A stretch of 64,000 bases of DNA from Streptomyces sp. LX-29 (GCF_029541745.1 NZ_CP089746.1:7821559-7885558), one strand, 5' to 3'; shown: positions 27,101-35,453, counted from the stretch's first letter. Notes: generated by a model from the sequence alone, not told the origin. Numbers and translations: made by a program.

Positions 27101-30100
27101 GGCCACGGCCGGTCCTCGGTCAGCAGCCGCACCGCCCCCGACGACCAGTCCACATGCGGGGAGGGCTCGGACACATGCAGGGTGCTCGGCAGCAGCCCGT
27201 GCTGGAGCGCTGCCACCATCTTGAGGACCCCGGCGATCCCGGCCGCCGACTGGGTGTGACCGATGTTGGACTTGACCGTGCCCAGCCACAGCGGTCGGTC
27301 CGCCGGGCGGTCCTGTCCGTACGTGGCCAGCAGGGCCTGCGCCTCGATGGGGTCGCCGAGCGTCGTCCCTGTCCCGTGGGCCTCGACCGCGTCCACCTCG
27401 GCGGCCGTGACTCCGGCGCCGGCCAGGGCGGCACGGATCACCCGCTGCTGCGCCGGTCCGTTCGGGGCGGTCAGGCCGTTGCTGGCGCCGTCCTGGTTGA
27501 CCGCGCTGCCGCGGATCACCGCCAGTACCCGATGGCCGTTGCGCCGGGCGTCGGACAGCCGCTCGACCAGCACGATGCCCACGCCCTCGCCCCAGCCGGT
27601 GCCGTCGGCGGTGCCGGAGAACGCCTTGCACCGGCCGTCCGGCGCCAGTCCTCGCTGACGGGAGAACTCGACGAAGTTGAACGGAGTGGTCATCACGGTG
27701 ACCCCGCCCGCCAGCGCCAGCGAGCACTCGCCGGCTCGTAGCGCCTGACACGCCAGATGGAGCGCCACCAGAGAGGACGAGCAGGCGGTGTCGACGGTGA
27801 CCGCCGGACCCTCCAGCCCGAGGACGTACGAGACGCGTCCCGAGGCCACGCTGTTGTTGCTGCCCGTCAGGGCGTAGCCCTCCGACAGCCCCGGCGGCGC
27901 CTGCCGCAGCTGCGCGGTGAAGTCCTGCGCGTTGCTGCCGGTGAACACGCCGGTCGGGCTCGATCGCAGGTCCTGCGGGTTGATTCCGGCCCGTTCGAGG
28001 GCCTCCCAGGACGTCTCCAGGAGCAGCCGCTGCTGCGGATCCATGGCGAGCGCCTCGCGGGGGCTGATGCCGAAGAACTCGGGGTCGAAGTCTCCCGCGT
28101 CGTGGAGGAAGGCGCCCTGCCGGCTGTACGAGGTGCCCGGCCGGTCGGGGTCCGGGTCGAAGAGCCTCTCCAGGTCCCAGCCACGGTCGGTGGGGAAGTC
28201 CCCGACGGCGTCCCGGTGCGCGGTGATGAACGCCCACAGATCCTCGGGGGAGCGGACGCCGCCCGGGTAGCGGCAGGCACAGCCGATGATCGCGATGGAG
28301 CCCTCGAGCGTTCCGTCCGTGCGGAGGGCGCCGGATCCGTCGACCGTGCCGGTGCCCGCCACGTCGAGCGTGCCGGGCTTTGCGAGCGTCCCGCCGCCGG
28401 CCGCGACGAGCGTGCCGATGCCGCCCGCGTCGGGCGCGTCCGGTTCCGCCAAGAGGCCGCGTTCATCGGTCGCGGCTGGGCCGTCGCCGGTGATCGCGCC
28501 GCCCCGCCGCGCACCCGGCCCGCCGCCGTCGACGGCCGCGGCCGCTGGGGAGGCCGCCGCGCCGGCCGCGCCCTCGGGAGCCGGTGCGGTCAACTCCGCG
28601 AGCAGATGTGTCGCGAGCCGGTCGGGCGTCGGATGGTCGAAGGCCAGCGTGGTCGGCAGCCGCAGGCCGGTGGCGGCGGTCAGCCGGTTGCGCAGCTCGA
28701 TCGAGGTGACGGAGGTGAAGCCGAGATCCCGGAACGCCCGGTCCGTCGCCATCGCCTCCGCGGAATCGGAGTGCCCGAGGACGGCGGCCGTATGGGAGCC
28801 GACGAGGTTCAGGAGCGTATGGCGCCGCTCGGTGGAACTCTGGCCGGCGAGCCGGGCACGCAGCTGGGCGACGGGATCGGAGACACCGTCGACCACACCG
28901 TCACCGGAGGCGCCGGCCGTCCGCGGCGTGGACCCGCCCGGCACGAGGTCGCGGGTGTGCGGGGCGGGCGGGAACCTCCGCCAGTCGACGTCGGCGACGA
29001 CCAGTTGGGCGTGGGGCGAGACGACGGCCCTGTCCAGAGCCGCCAGCGCCAGCCGCGGCGCCATGGGGAGAAACCCCCGCTTGCGCAGGTACGCCTGTGC
29101 CGTGTCGGTGCTCGCCAGTCCCTCGCCGTCCCAGTTGCCCCAGGCGATGGCGGTCGCGGCGAGCCCCAGCGCCCGGCGGTGCTGGGCGAGGGCGTCGAGA
29201 TAGGCGTTGGCGGCGGCGTAGTTGGCCTGGCCCGCGGCGCCGAACGGCGCCGCGACCGAGGAGAAGAGGACGAAGGCGTCGAGGGGGAGGTCCCGGGTGA
29301 GGGCGTGCAGATGGTACGCGGCACGCGACTTGGGACCGAGGACCGTCGTGAGGTGGCGCGGGCTCTGCGCGCTGAGCGTGTTGTCGTCGAGGACGCCGGC
29401 GCTGTGGATAACCGCGGTCAGGGGGCGTTCCGGGGGGATACTGGTGAGGAGGTCGGCGAGGGCCTCGGGATCCGCGGTGTCGCACGCGGCGAGGGTGGAG
29501 GCGGCGCCGAGGGCGGTGATCCGCTCGCGCAGCGCCTCCGCTCCGGGCGCGGCGGCGCCGCGGCGGCTCACCAGCAGCAGATGACAGTGGGGGTGATGCT
29601 CGGCGATCCGCAGAGCGAGCTGGGAACCGATGGCTCCGGTGCCGCCGGTGACGAGGACGGTGCCGCGAGGCGTCCAGGAACGGGTGCCGCCCGCCGCGGC
29701 GACCGAGGTGATGCTCCTGGCGGCGCGGATGGTGCGGCGGGTGCGGAAGCCCGTGCGGCGCAGGGCGAGCTCGTTCTCGCCGTGGTGGGTGGACAGGGCT
29801 GCGGCGAGGTGGCGCAGGCTCGGTTCGGTGAGGGTGGCGGGCAGGTCGATGAGTCCGCCCCACAGCTCGGGGTGTTCGAGGGCGGTGGTGCGTCCCAGGC
29901 CCCAGACCATGGCTTGCAGGGGGTGATCGAGGCGGTCGCCGGGGCCGGTGGCGACCGCGTCCCGGGTGAGGCACCACAGCCGTGCCGCTCCGTCATCGCG
30001 GTTGATCAGGGCCTGGATCAGCGCGAGAGTCAGCGCGGTGCCGGCCGGGACCTCCGGATGGAGCGGATGCGGGGTCTCGTCGAGCGCCAGCAGCGAGAGC

Positions 30101-33100
30101 ACACCTTCGACAGGGATGTTCCCGTCGGCGAGCGCCCTGGCGAGCCGCCGGCCGAGGAGCGCGGGGTCGACGTCCGTGTCGTCGAGGAGGAACGGGGTGG
30201 TGGAGAGTCCCTGGCGGGACAAGCCGTCGAGGAGGCCGCGGACGAGCGGGTCGTCGGCCTGACGTGTCGGTACGGTGACCAACCAATTGCCGCCCGGTGA
30301 CAGTGGACGGGTGCCGGACAGGCTGACCGGCTTCCAGAGATCGCGGTAGGTCCAGCCGTCGGTGACGGCCTGGTCGCGCCGTTCAGCGCGCCACGCCGAA
30401 AGGGCCGGCACCAGCACGTCGAGCGAGGCGCCCGGATCGACGCCGAGCAGGGCGGCCACGGTGTCGGGGTCCCCGCCCTCGACGGCCTGCCAGAAGTGGC
30501 CGGTCGTGACGTCCCTGTCCGGGCTCTGGGCAGGTGCCTTGGCCTCGGCGGCGCCACGCTCGACACCGCCGTCGCCGTGCAGCCAGAAGCGTTGCCGTTG
30601 GAAGGCGTAGGTGGGGAGGTCGACGGGGTGCGCAGTGGACGTGTGATGGTGCTGGCGGTAGTGGTGGCGCCAGTCGACGGTGTGGTGGTGCACGTGGGCC
30701 TGGGCGAGGGCCGTGAGGAGCTGACGGGTGTCGTCCTCGTTCCTGCGGAGGGTGCTGATCACAACGGCTGGCACGAGCCTGTCGGCGCTCTCGGCGGGGT
30801 CGACGCCCTCGGCGCCCTCGGCGACGTCAGCGTGTTCGGCTGCGTGGGAGTCGGTGCCGGTGGCGCGTTCGGTGGTGTCGTGGAGGGCGGGGGTGAGGGT
30901 GGGGTGGGGGCTGATCTCGATGAAGGTGCCGTGGCCCTGATGGTGGAGGGCGCGGACGGCGTCGGTGAAGCGGACGGGATTCCGCAGGTTCCGGTACCAG
31001 TACGCGCCGTCCAGCTCCGTCCCTTCCAGGGGCCGGTTGTCGACGGTGGAGTGGAAGGGGATCCGGTGCGGCTGAGGGGTGATGGTGGCGAGCTGGGCCC
31101 GAAGTTGGTCCTCGACGGCGTCGATGTGGGGGCAGTGCGAGGCGTAGTCGACCGGAATCCGCCTGGTCCGCACGCCGTCACCCTGGAAGTGCCGGAGGGC
31201 CGCGTCGAGCGCGTCGGTGTCGCCGGAGATGACGGTGGTGCCCGGTCCGTTGAAGGCGGCGACCCACAGCCGGCCGGGCCAGCGTCGGGCCAGGACCTGG
31301 GCGACCGTATCCGCGGGTTGGAGGATGGAGGCCATGCCGCCTTTGCCGCGCAGCGCCTGGAGCGTCCGGGAGCGGAGGGCGACGACGGCGGCGGCGTCGT
31401 CGAGGGTGAGGACCCCCGCGACATGGGCGGCGGCGATCTCCCCTTGGGAGTGTCCGACGACAGCGTCAGGCGTCAGGCCGTAGGACTGGTAGGTCCTGGC
31501 GAGGGAGACCATGAGGGAGAACAGGACCGGCTGGACCACGTCCGCGCGGTCCCACACCGGATCGTCGGCCGGCCGGTGCAGGACGTCGATCAGGCCGCGG
31601 TCGACATGCGGCGCCAGCGCCTGCTCACACGCGGCGATGGACTCGGCGAAGACGGTGGAGGTCTCCAGCAGTCGCAGCCCCATCCCGGGCCACTGACCGC
31701 CCTGGCCGGGGAAGACGAACACCACCCGCCCCCCGGCGTCGGTCGATCCACCGGCCGGACCGGCCCCGGCCGCGGCGTCGGGCATGGCGGTGACCACGCT
31801 GGCGGTCGGCTCTCCGGAGGCGAGGGCGTCCAGACCGTGCAGGAGGTCGGAGCGGTCCCGGCCGATGATCACGGCACGGTGTTCGAGGGCGGATCGACCC
31901 GCGGCCAGTGTGTGGCCCACGTCCGCCGGATCCAGGTCGGGGGTGCCGGCCAGGAAGGCGCGCAGCTTACGCGCCTGAGCATGCAGCGCCGCGCGCGACC
32001 CGGCCGAGACCACCCACGGCAGGGTGCGCGGAGTGGTCGGCTCCTGCGCGGCGGTCTCCTCGGGGGGGGCCTGTTCGAGGATGACATGGGCGTTGGTGCC
32101 GCTCACACCGAAGGAGGACACGCCCGCGCGCCGGGGGCGTCCCGTCTCCGGCCACGGTTCCGCCTCCGTCAGCAGCCGTACCGCCCCCGTCGACCAGTCC
32201 ACGTACTCGGAGGGCTTGTCCACGTGCAGCGTGCGCGGCAGGACGCCGTGCCGGATGGCCTGCACCATCTTGATGACCCCGATGACACCCGCGGCCCACT
32301 GGGTGTGCCCGATGTTCGACTTGACGGACCCGAGCAGCAGCGGCCGGTCCGGCGGTCGGTCCTGCCCGTACGTCGCGAGCAGCGCCTGGGCCTCGATCGG
32401 ATCGCCCAGCCTGGTGCCCGTGCCGTGGCCTTCCACCGCGTCGACATCGGCGGTCGACAGTCGGGCGTCGGCCAGGGCGGCCCGGATGACGCGCTGCTGC
32501 GAGGGGCCGTTGGGGGCGGTGAGACCGTTGCTGGCGCCGTCCTGGTTGACGGCGGAGCCGCGCACCACGGCCAGGACGCGATGCCCCAGCCGGCGGGCGT
32601 CGGAGAGCCGCTCCAGCAGCAGCATCCCCGCGCCCTCCGACCACCCCGTGCCGTCCGCCCCGGCGGCGTACGCCTTGCAGCGGCCGTCCGCCGACAGGGC
32701 GCGCTGCCGCGAGAACTCGATGAACATGCCGGGCGTCGACAGCACCGTGGCCCCGCCGGCCAGAGCCAGCGAGCATTCCCCCGACCGCAGCGCCCGGGCC
32801 GCCAGGTGCAGCGCGACCAGGGACGAGGAGCAGGCCGTGTCCACCGACAGCGCCGGCCCCTCCAGGCCGAAGACGTAGGAGATCCGGCCGGACGCGGCGG
32901 CGCCGAGGTTGCCGGTCAGCAGATAGCCCTCCAGCTCCTGCGACGCCTGGTGCAGACGGGGGCTGTAGTCGAGCGGGGCGACGCCGACGAACACCCCGGT
33001 GCGGCTCCCGCGCAACGACCGGGGGTCGATGCCCGCCCGCTCGAAGACCTCCCACGTGGTCTCCAACAGCAGTCGGTGCTGCGGATCCATCGCCACGGCC

Positions 33101-35166
33101 TCACGTGGGGCGATCCCGAAGAACTCGGCGTCGAACCGGTCGGCGGCGTGCAGGAAACCGGCTTCGCGCTGATAGTGCCTTCCGTGCCGCGCCGGGTCCG
33201 GGTGGTAGAACTCCGCCGGGTCCCACCCGCGGTCGGTGGGGAAGGGAGAGAGCGCGTCGGTGCCCTCGACCACCAGGTCCCACAGCTCCTCGGGAGTGTC
33301 CGCGCCCCCGGGGAAGCGACCGGCCAAGCCGATGACGGCGATCGGGTCCTCCGTCGCCTCCGCGGCATCCCCGCCCGGCGGGCCGCCCTGACCGGCCGCG
33401 TCCCCGTCGAGGACGCTCTGCCGCCCGAAGAGCGCGTCGTGCAGGTGGTCGGCGACCGCGGCGGGGGTGGGGCGGTCGAAGGCGAGGGTGAAGGGCAGGA
33501 CGAGTCCGGTGGCGTCGTTGAGCCGGTTCCGCAGACCCACCGCGGCCACGGAGTCGAAACCCGAGGCGATGAAGGTCTCGTCGTCCGCGATGACGGGAGC
33601 GACCGCGGACCCGGACTCGCCCGCGCGCCCCAGCACCCGGGTCGCCTGCGCGCGGACCAGTTCGCGCAACCGCCGCTTCCGCTCCGCGACGGGGAGCGGG
33701 GCCAGCTCGTCCACCAGAGCGCGCTGGTCGAACTCCTCGGCTTTCGCGGCGGCCGAGGCACCCGCGGAGCGGGTGGCGCCGTCGCGGCCGTGGGAGCCGC
33801 CGGCCCCCGCCGCCTCGCCGGATCCCGCGGCCGCGGGCAGGTCGACGCGCCGACCGCCCGGCACCGAGAAGGCCGCCGCGGGGTCATCCAGGGCGCCCCG
33901 CACATACAGTTCGGCCAGCGCGGTGTGGAAGCCGTCCATGCCGGTGCGGTCGCGATGCAGCGTCGGGGCGATGACGACACGCTCACCGCCGACCACCTCC
34001 TCGGCGATGGCCTGTATGGACATGGCCAGCGTCGGGTGCGGGCTCAGCTCCACGAAACAGCGCTTCCCCTGCCGCAGCACCTCCGCCATCGCGCTCGCGA
34101 ACCGGACCGTCGAGGCGATGTTGCGGTGCCAGTACGCCGCGTCCAGGCCCGTCGTCTCCAGCGGCCCCCCGGTGACGGAGGAGTGGAAGGGCACCCGTGC
34201 GGGCCCCGCGGTCACGGAGCCCAGCAGGCCGAGGATGTCGTCCCTGAGACAGTCGACGAACGGAGAGTGCGCGGCGATGTCGATCGCCACCCCGCGAGCC
34301 CGGACCCCTGCCCGTGTGAGCTCCTCCCTCAGCTCCTCCGTCGCCTGCCGATCCCCGGAGACGACAGTCGCCATGGGGCCGTTGACGGCGGCGATCGCGA
34401 GCCTGCCGGGCCAGCGCCGCAGCAGGGGGGCGAGCTGATCCTCGGGCCAGGCGACCGCGAGCAGGGTGCCCGAGCCCGCCATCGTCGTCTGCGCCCGACC
34501 GCATCCGATCACCACGCGTGCAGCGTCGGGCAGCGACAGGGCGCCGGCCACGTGCGCGGCGGCCATCTCCCCGATGCAGTGCCCCACGACCGCCGACGGC
34601 TCGACGCCATACGACCGCCACATGGCGGCCAGCCCCACCATGACGGCGAACAGCGTCGGCTGCACCACGTCGGTCCCCTCCAGCGGCGGCGCGCCCGGCG
34701 CGCCCCGCAGCACCGCCTCCGGTGTCCAGTCCACGTGCGGCGCGAACGCCTCGGCGCAGGCGTCCATGGACCGCCGGAAGGCGGGGGAGGTCGTCAGCAG
34801 GTCCGCCGCCATGCCGGGCCACTGGGTGCCCTGCCCCGGGAAGACGAACACCACGCCGCCGGCCACCGCGGTCGCCGTGCCCCGGATGACCCCGGGGTGC
34901 TCCTCGTCGCGGGCCACCGCGTAGAGCCCCCGCAGGAGGCTCTCCCGGTCCGGCCCGAGCACCGCCGCACGGTGCTCCGCCGCCGGGCCGGCCGTCGCCA
35001 GCGTGTGACCGATGTCCTCGGGCCGCAGCAGCGGATGAGTGGTGACGTGATCGTGGAGCCGCCGCGCCCACGCCCGCAGGGCGGCGCCGGTATGCCCGGA
35101 GAGGATCCAGGGGGAGCCGACGACTGCGACATCACTCTGGGGCTCAGGCAACGGGACCGTCTCCAA
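21148..35166 (-). CDS. Type I PKS protein A: loading AT-ACP, module 1 (KS-AT-KR-ACP), module 2 (KS-AT-DH-ER-KR-ACP)
   Basis: 4672 residues and the chain-initiating protein, since it opens with AT-ACP and no KS. Loading AT (105-402) has GHCIGEM, with Cys197 in place of the nucleophilic Ser, and AAHSPFVD; loading ACP (492-575). KS1 (605-1035); AT1 (1145-1440; GHSQG, YASH, methylmalonyl); KR1 (1610-2070; TGGTGAIG, LDD, B-type); ACP1 (2100-2190; unusual GFTSV). KS2 (2285-2720); AT2 (2862-3175; GHSLG, GAFH, malonyl); DH2 (3232-3590; HTIGDVLLLPG); ER2 (3899-4222; HAAAGGVGMAA); KR2 (4225-4420; LED); ACP2 (4490-4580). The tail (TALEVLDFIRNDLG) is a docking helix matching protein B's head. Linkers contain tandem repeats. 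The only start in frame before the AT is TTG at 35166, without a clear Shine-Dalgarno, so the exact start is uncertain. The layout matches AveA1/MilA1. Confidence 0.92.
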   Translation of the reverse strand: METVPLPEPQSDVAVVGSPWILSGHTGAALRAWARRLHDHVTTHPLLRPEDIGHTLATAGPAAEHRAAVLGPDRESLLRGLYAVARDEEHPGVIRGTATAVAGGVVFVFPGQGTQWPGMAADLLTTSPAFRRSMDACAEAFAPHVDWTPEAVLRGAPGAPPLEGTDVVQPTLFAVMVGLAAMWRSYGVEPSAVVGHCIGEMAAAHVAGALSLPDAARVVIGCGRAQTTMAGSGTLLAVAWPEDQLAPLLRRWPGRLAIAAVNGPMATVVSGDRQATEELREELTRAGVRARGVAIDIAAHSPFVDCLRDDILGLLGSVTAGPARVPFHSSVTGGPLETTGLDAAYWHRNIASTVRFASAMAEVLRQGKRCFVELSPHPTLAMSIQAIAEEVVGGERVVIAPTLHRDRTGMDGFHTALAELYVRGALDDPAAAFSVPGGRRVDLPAAAGSGEAAGAGGSHGRDGATRSAGASAAAKAEEFDQRALVDELAPLPVAERKRRLRELVRAQATRVLGRAGESGSAVAPVIADDETFIASGFDSVAAVGLRNRLNDATGLVLPFTLAFDRPTPAAVADHLHDALFGRQSVLDGDAAGQGGPPGGDAAEATEDPIAVIGLAGRFPGGADTPEELWDLVVEGTDALSPFPTDRGWDPAEFYHPDPARHGRHYQREAGFLHAADRFDAEFFGIAPREAVAMDPQHRLLLETTWEVFERAGIDPRSLRGSRTGVFVGVAPLDYSPRLHQASQELEGYLLTGNLGAAASGRISYVFGLEGPALSVDTACSSSLVALHLAARALRSGECSLALAGGATVLSTPGMFIEFSRQRALSADGRCKAYAAGADGTGWSEGAGMLLLERLSDARRLGHRVLAVVRGSAVNQDGASNGLTAPNGPSQQRVIRAALADARLSTADVDAVEGHGTGTRLGDPIEAQALLATYGQDRPPDRPLLLGSVKSNIGHTQWAAGVIGVIKMVQAIRHGVLPRTLHVDKPSEYVDWSTGAVRLLTEAEPWPETGRPRRAGVSSFGVSGTNAHVILEQAPPEETAAQEPTTPRTLPWVVSAGSRAALHAQARKLRAFLAGTPDLDPADVGHTLAAGRSALEHRAVIIGRDRSDLLHGLDALASGEPTASVVTAMPDAAAGAGPAGGSTDAGGRVVFVFPGQGGQWPGMGLRLLETSTVFAESIAACEQALAPHVDRGLIDVLHRPADDPVWDRADVVQPVLFSLMVSLARTYQSYGLTPDAVVGHSQGEIAAAHVAGVLTLDDAAAVVALRSRTLQALRGKGGMASILQPADTVAQVLARRWPGRLWVAAFNGPGTTVISGDTDALDAALRHFQGDGVRTRRIPVDYASHCPHIDAVEDQLRAQLATITPQPHRIPFHSTVDNRPLEGTELDGAYWYRNLRNPVRFTDAVRALHHQGHGTFIEISPHPTLTPALHDTTERATGTDSHAAEHADVAEGAEGVDPAESADRLVPAVVISTLRRNEDDTRQLLTALAQAHVHHHTVDWRHHYRQHHHTSTAHPVDLPTYAFQRQRFWLHGDGGVERGAAEAKAPAQSPDRDVTTGHFWQAVEGGDPDTVAALLGVDPGASLDVLVPALSAWRAERRDQAVTDGWTYRDLWKPVSLSGTRPLSPGGNWLVTVPTRQADDPLVRGLLDGLSRQGLSTTPFLLDDTDVDPALLGRRLARALADGNIPVEGVLSLLALDETPHPLHPEVPAGTALTLALIQALINRDDGAARLWCLTRDAVATGPGDRLDHPLQAMVWGLGRTTALEHPELWGGLIDLPATLTEPSLRHLAAALSTHHGENELALRRTGFRTRRTIRAARSITSVAAAGGTRSWTPRGTVLVTGGTGAIGSQLALRIAEHHPHCHLLLVSRRGAAAPGAEALRERITALGAASTLAACDTADPEALADLLTSIPPERPLTAVIHSAGVLDDNTLSAQSPRHLTTVLGPKSRAAYHLHALTRDLPLDAFVLFSSVAAPFGAAGQANYAAANAYLDALAQHRRALGLAATAIAWGNWDGEGLASTDTAQAYLRKRGFLPMAPRLALAALDRAVVSPHAQLVVADVDWRRFPPAPHTRDLVPGGSTPRTAGASGDGVVDGVSDPVAQLRARLAGQSSTERRHTLLNLVGSHTAAVLGHSDSAEAMATDRAFRDLGFTSVTSIELRNRLTAATGLRLPTTLAFDHPTPDRLATHLLAELTAPAPEGAAGAAASPAAAAVDGGGPGARRGGAITGDGPAATDERGLLAEPDAPDAGGIGTLVAAGGGTLAKPGTLDVAGTGTVDGSGALRTDGTLEGSIAIIGCACRYPGGVRSPEDLWAFITAHRDAVGDFPTDRGWDLERLFDPDPDRPGTSYSRQGAFLHDAGDFDPEFFGISPREALAMDPQQRLLLETSWEALERAGINPQDLRSSPTGVFTGSNAQDFTAQLRQAPPGLSEGYALTGSNNSVASGRVSYVLGLEGPAVTVDTACSSSLVALHLACQALRAGECSLALAGGVTVMTTPFNFVEFSRQRGLAPDGRCKAFSGTADGTGWGEGVGIVLVERLSDARRNGHRVLAVIRGSAVNQDGASNGLTAPNGPAQQRVIRAALAGAGVTAAEVDAVEAHGTGTTLGDPIEAQALLATYGQDRPADRPLWLGTVKSNIGHTQSAAGIAGVLKMVAALQHGLLPSTLHVSEPSPHVDWSSGAVRLLTEDRPWPDTGRPRRAGVSSFGVSGTNAHLILEQAPAWADSRTVATTAAAPSTAAEAGTDTSTDAAAETGTDTSTDAAAETGTDAAAAAHPVASSDPLPLPWALSARSEEALRAQARRLRAHLADRPDLDVADVGCSLATGRALFEHRAVLLGAGRDDLLRALDALATGEPHGGVVRGTATGRGKLAFVCSGQGTQRPGMGLGLYRTSTVFARALDEVCAHLDPYLDRPLLEVLFADETSEASALLHQTVYTQPALFAVQTALHRFVAEEFGLTPDYLAGHSLGELTAAHLAGILDLPDTAALVAARARAMQGLPTTGAMIAVQATEAEVRPRLAGLADRVDIAAVNSPSSLVVTGDRTAVHDLAESFRAQRRKVTPLQVSGAFHSPHMDALRPEMERIAETLAYHRPHTPLVTGAEDDEDDRVDAGADGRDEAPWTAAYWALQARRTVHFARAVERLHARGVTTFLELGPDTTLTTLVHHNLADHSPTVAALLHPERCESRSALTALATVHAHGARVSWHRHYDRRPQPAARQVELPTYPFQRRRFWLPAPATSGDVTGAGLDAAEHPLLGAAIGLAEGAGWLLTGRLSPRTHPWLADHTIGDVLLLPGTAFVELALRAAAQVGCDRLEELTLHAPLPLSDSGEVVLQVTVGASDDSGRHELSIHARPADDTGGEAGAPTADRWTRHASGTVTAASGTVTAAGGADRATGAHAEDHIGLADDAVLGAAGTGAWPPVGAEPLDVSELYERFTEAGFVYGPAFQGLRAAWRYGDETLAEVCLPEQPAGDASRFALHPALLDAALQTMWLVPPLGTEAAAPGGPERGLPFAWQGVSLRAAGPAALRVRLRRLGPETVAVTVADESGHPVASVDSLTMRPVPREALRSPDAAVRDALFGVDWVDIPLPTPTPTPTPTAGRCVLIGADALGLVPALAATSSGKGPTGVNGPTGVTGQPSEERRSGVNGSALHRPKGIGSPQDRPDVGGPPADRPGLGGSPADRPGDEASAVAGRTGFADPANSTDLTEPADLARFADLDDLLRAVDAGEPVPDVVIAVCPHVPATAAGPVDSRPVGQRTEVERPALGRASCAIATADTARTVRAGTRQALELLQRWLGEERLAGVRLVLVTSGAVAAGPVEEVTDPAAAAVWGLVRAGQTEQPDCFTLLDVDGSEESRAALLAALGLDEPQLALRDGRALAPRLVRLGDGADGVLTLPRQPDGWRLACRGSASLDGLSAVGCDAGGVGLGASEVRLAVRAAGVNFRDVLVGLGMVAGQWGLGSEGAGVVLEVGSGVSDLRVGDRVMGVFGDAFGPVAVAERASLVRVPEGWSFAEAAAVPVVFATAYYGLVDLAGLEPGESVLVHAAAGGVGMAAVQLARHLGAEVYATASPGKWHVLRSQGIPDDRIASSRTLEFEERFASAGGGCGIDVVLNCLAGEFVDASLRLVAGGGGGRFLELGKTDVRDAGVVGRECPGVVYRAFDLLEAGPGRVGEIVRVVLGLFEDGVLEPLPLTCWDVRRAPEVFRHLQRARHVGKNVLMLPVGWDVEGTVLITGGTGVLGGAVARHVVATGQGRRLLLVSRRGVEAPGVEELVAELREMGAEVVVAACDVGDREAVAELLAGVPVERPLTAVIHAAGVLEDATLGSLTAGHLDAVLSVKVDGAWHLHELTRHLDLAAFVLFSSAAGVIGSPGQGNYAAANACLDALAQHRRACGLPGISLAWGLWEQASGMTSHLDHTDQSRLGRLGIKPLTTGQALALFDAALGHHRPLVIPARLDVARARADSQPMPAMYRGLAGQTTRRAGPTADAGPAALRTRLGDHDAAEQLEILLALVRSHAAVVLGHNEPEAVHPESPFRSLGFDSLTAVELRNRLNTATGLRLPATLTFDHPTPAELAAYVKEQVVPNGVETVAPVLAELDRLEAALSRVGKDDAARSRVTVRLQSLLLRWNESGGTAHPGDSHNDNDRDSDGADRLASATALEVLDFIRNDLGLS
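26872..26970 (-). repeat. 36-bp tandem repeat in the KS2-AT2 linker
   Basis: Two full 36-bp units (26872-26907, 26908-26943) and a partial third encode a Thr/Asp/Ala-rich linker (TGTDTSTDAAAE repeated). In frame, so it only lengthens the linker. Confidence 0.85.
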
Positions 35167-35453
35167 ATCGACAGAGGAATCAGAGGAAGCAGTCGGATAA
35201 TCAACAAAGAGAGCACATGCGCCGGCTTCGGATTTCCGCTCCGTGATCGCACCGCGACGGAACCCAAGGATTTATACGCCAGCGAACTGGATATCGGCTC
35301 GCCCCCGACTCGACGGCACCTCAGGCGCCGGTGGAGCCCGCATGTTCCCCGACTGATCCCGTTGTGCCGAGCCGTGACGCCCGCTACACCTGGAAGCCCT
35401 TGTGACGTTCGCGGGTATGGTCGCCTTCCCGCTGCCCTGCGCGGGGAGGCGCG
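35167..35453. promoter_or_regulatory. Divergent intergenic region between PKS A and the pyrrole operon
   Basis: 287 bp, visibly richer in A+T than its surroundings, with no convincing gene. It must hold the promoters for the leftward PKS unit and the rightward pyrrole operon. On the minus strand a TATAAA box lies near 35270, about 105 bp before the TTG start, but without a good -35 partner. A ribosome binding site (GGGGAGG, 35443-35449) precedes the GTG of the dehydrogenase. No operator could be identified with confidence. Confidence 0.5.

Noticed and set aside
21148..35166. Pyrrole as the PKS starter unit (calcimycin-like scenario)
   Set aside because: The first protein begins with AT-ACP, which selects an acyl-CoA; no KS or transfer interface for a PCP-bound starter is visible. 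Kept only as a remote alternative.
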